Positions 44,560 to 45,363 of a stretch of 45,363 bases of DNA are shown here, piece by piece. The DNA is from Methanobacteriaceae archaeon. Its GTDB lineage: Archaea; Methanobacteriota; Methanobacteria; Methanobacteriales; Methanobacteriaceae. The position numbers and the translations under genes are program-made. The stretch is from contig CAAFWR010000017.1 in assembly GCA_900766745.1 (NCBI GenBank), positions 1 to 45,363 of the forward strand. The letters are read 5' to 3'. The number at the start of each line of letters is the position of its first letter. Within the stretch, counting starts at the first letter, position 1. Under the pieces are notes generated by a model. That model was given only the letters and a program-made list of their open reading frames with translations. It searched no databases and was not told the DNA's origin.

Positions 44560-45363
44560 CAGTATTTTCTGGTTGGGTTCCAACAGTACCCTATCTAACT
44601 GCACTTTTACAAAAAATACTGCAGGAATCCATGGAGGTGCTATTTATTGGAATTGGCAAGCTATTAATAGTAAATTAACTGGTTGTAATTTTAATGATAA
44701 CATTGCAAAGGATTGTGGTGGTGGTGTTCACTGGAATGCAGTAAATGGTACTTTAACTAACTCTACATTCAGAAACAATATTGCTAATATTTATGGTGGT
44801 GCAGTTCTTTGGGCTTCAAGTTCTATTAATGGTATTTTAACTAATTCTACATTTATTGACAATACTGCAGAATATTATGGTGGAGCTGTTTATTGGGATT
44901 CTGCAAATGGTAATATATACAATTCCACTTTCATCGGTAATAATGCTAATGCACATGGTGGTGGTGCTATTTGCGGAAACGGCATAAATAGCACTATATA
45001 CAATTCCACTTTCATTGGCAATAATGCAGGTACTTATGGTGGTGCTGTTGAATGGTGGAAAGATAATTCCAATATATTTAATTGTAATTTCACAGACAAT
45101 TCTGCTCCTAATGGTGATAATGTTTATTGGAGATGGACTGTGACTGAATTTTTAAATAAATACAGTCAAATCAATGATTATGATTATGTCTTGATTCTGG
45201 AAAATGGTGTTGGAACCCCTTCAAGCACTATTGTTTTAAATAAAAAAGGAGTAATAATTTCAAGCGAAGGTAATGTAATATTCGATGCCAAAGGAGGAAA
45301 TCTTCACTTTGAAGTGACTGGAGACAACATTTTAATTGAGAAAATTACTTTCCGAAACTTCAA

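Larger units (their letters stand above)
43589..45363 (+). pseudogene. Adhesin-like protein frame lacking start and signal peptide, open at right edge
   Basis: The frame is open from 43589 (after a TAA at 43586-43588) to the window end. It has no ATG until about 43948, deep inside the repeats, and no signal peptide. It starts directly at FVNFSFQNGGAVLWNGEKGTLTDC, which aligns with ITFKNFNSNNGGAILW of the ALP at 1-13603, so the N-terminal ~110 residues are missing. About 18 beta-helix rungs follow. From about 45130 a second cap segment (WTVTEFLNKY...VLILENG...GNVIFD) leads into ITFRNF, as if another helix begins. It is either a 5'-deleted pseudogene or a silent cassette. A tiny upstream frame starting MKKISIL at 43545 ends after 11 codons and could be a remnant signal. 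Confidence 0.75.

Noticed and set aside
44226..44678. Plus-strand frame of 150 codons inside the second ALP
   Set aside because: It is an alternate frame of the rung repeats, created by the tandem duplication; the GGAxYW frame is the real one.

Overview
The window looks like a chromosomal segment of a methanogenic archaeon of the genus Methanobrevibacter, most like M. smithii. Evidence is the coenzyme M synthesis genes (comA, comD, comE), heterodisulfide-reductase-type subunits, archaeal-type PheS and PurA, an ADP-forming acetyl-CoA synthetase, strong AT bias, a recurring GGTGAT-N3-start ribosome-binding arrangement, and very large secreted adhesin-like proteins (ALPs). The species call is inference; no database was consulted.

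Layout. (1) 1-13603, minus: one uninterrupted frame of at least 4,534 codons, running off the left edge. It encodes a secreted ALP with a signal peptide, about 24 beta-helix rungs and about 42 Ig-like repeats. (2) 13.98-23 kb: housekeeping genes. These are a HAD hydrolase (plus), then xthA, pheS, a CitG-like gene, hemB and a MagIII/Nth-like glycosylase (minus), aroC (plus), and an MBL-fold hydrolase with an unknown partner (minus). (3) 23.2-26.6 kb, plus: ADP-forming acyl-CoA synthetase with a hairpin terminator, then a helical protein coupled to a DUF447 flavoprotein. (4) 26.7-29.5 kb, minus: orphan solute-binding protein, then a drug-efflux MFS plus MarR pair with two MarR-type operators over the promoter. 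(5) 29.6-37.25 kb: a coenzyme M locus. UPF0280 is divergent from comDE, and a tightly packed minus-strand operon reads comA, COG1900/DUF39 sulfurtransferase-ferredoxin fusion, hdrC, hdrB, hdrA. (6) 37.5-41.4 kb, minus: a very AT-rich accessory insert with a frameshifted KAP-family NTPase followed by a HEPN-type protein whose apparent start codon is ATT. This is a probable, perhaps decaying, defence module. (7) 41.5-43.4 kb, minus: a membrane-anchored protein with a His/Asp/Tyr-rich tail, and purA. (8) 43.59-45.36 kb, plus: a second ALP reading frame with no start codon or signal peptide, open at the right edge.

The most interesting system is the com-hdr operon. A COG1900-type reductive sulfur-insertion enzyme and a divergent HdrABC set are co-transcribed with the first gene of coenzyme M synthesis and sit tail-to-tail with sulfopyruvate decarboxylase. 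The HdrA has a C-terminal MvhD-like domain without cysteines, and the HdrB lacks one ligand of its second cluster. I infer a dedicated electron and sulfur supply for the last step, sulfoacetaldehyde to coenzyme M. Second is the KAP-HEPN pair. Third is the ALP pair at the two ends, with clear signs of modular duplication and recombination. I saw no tRNA, rRNA, CRISPR array or transposase.
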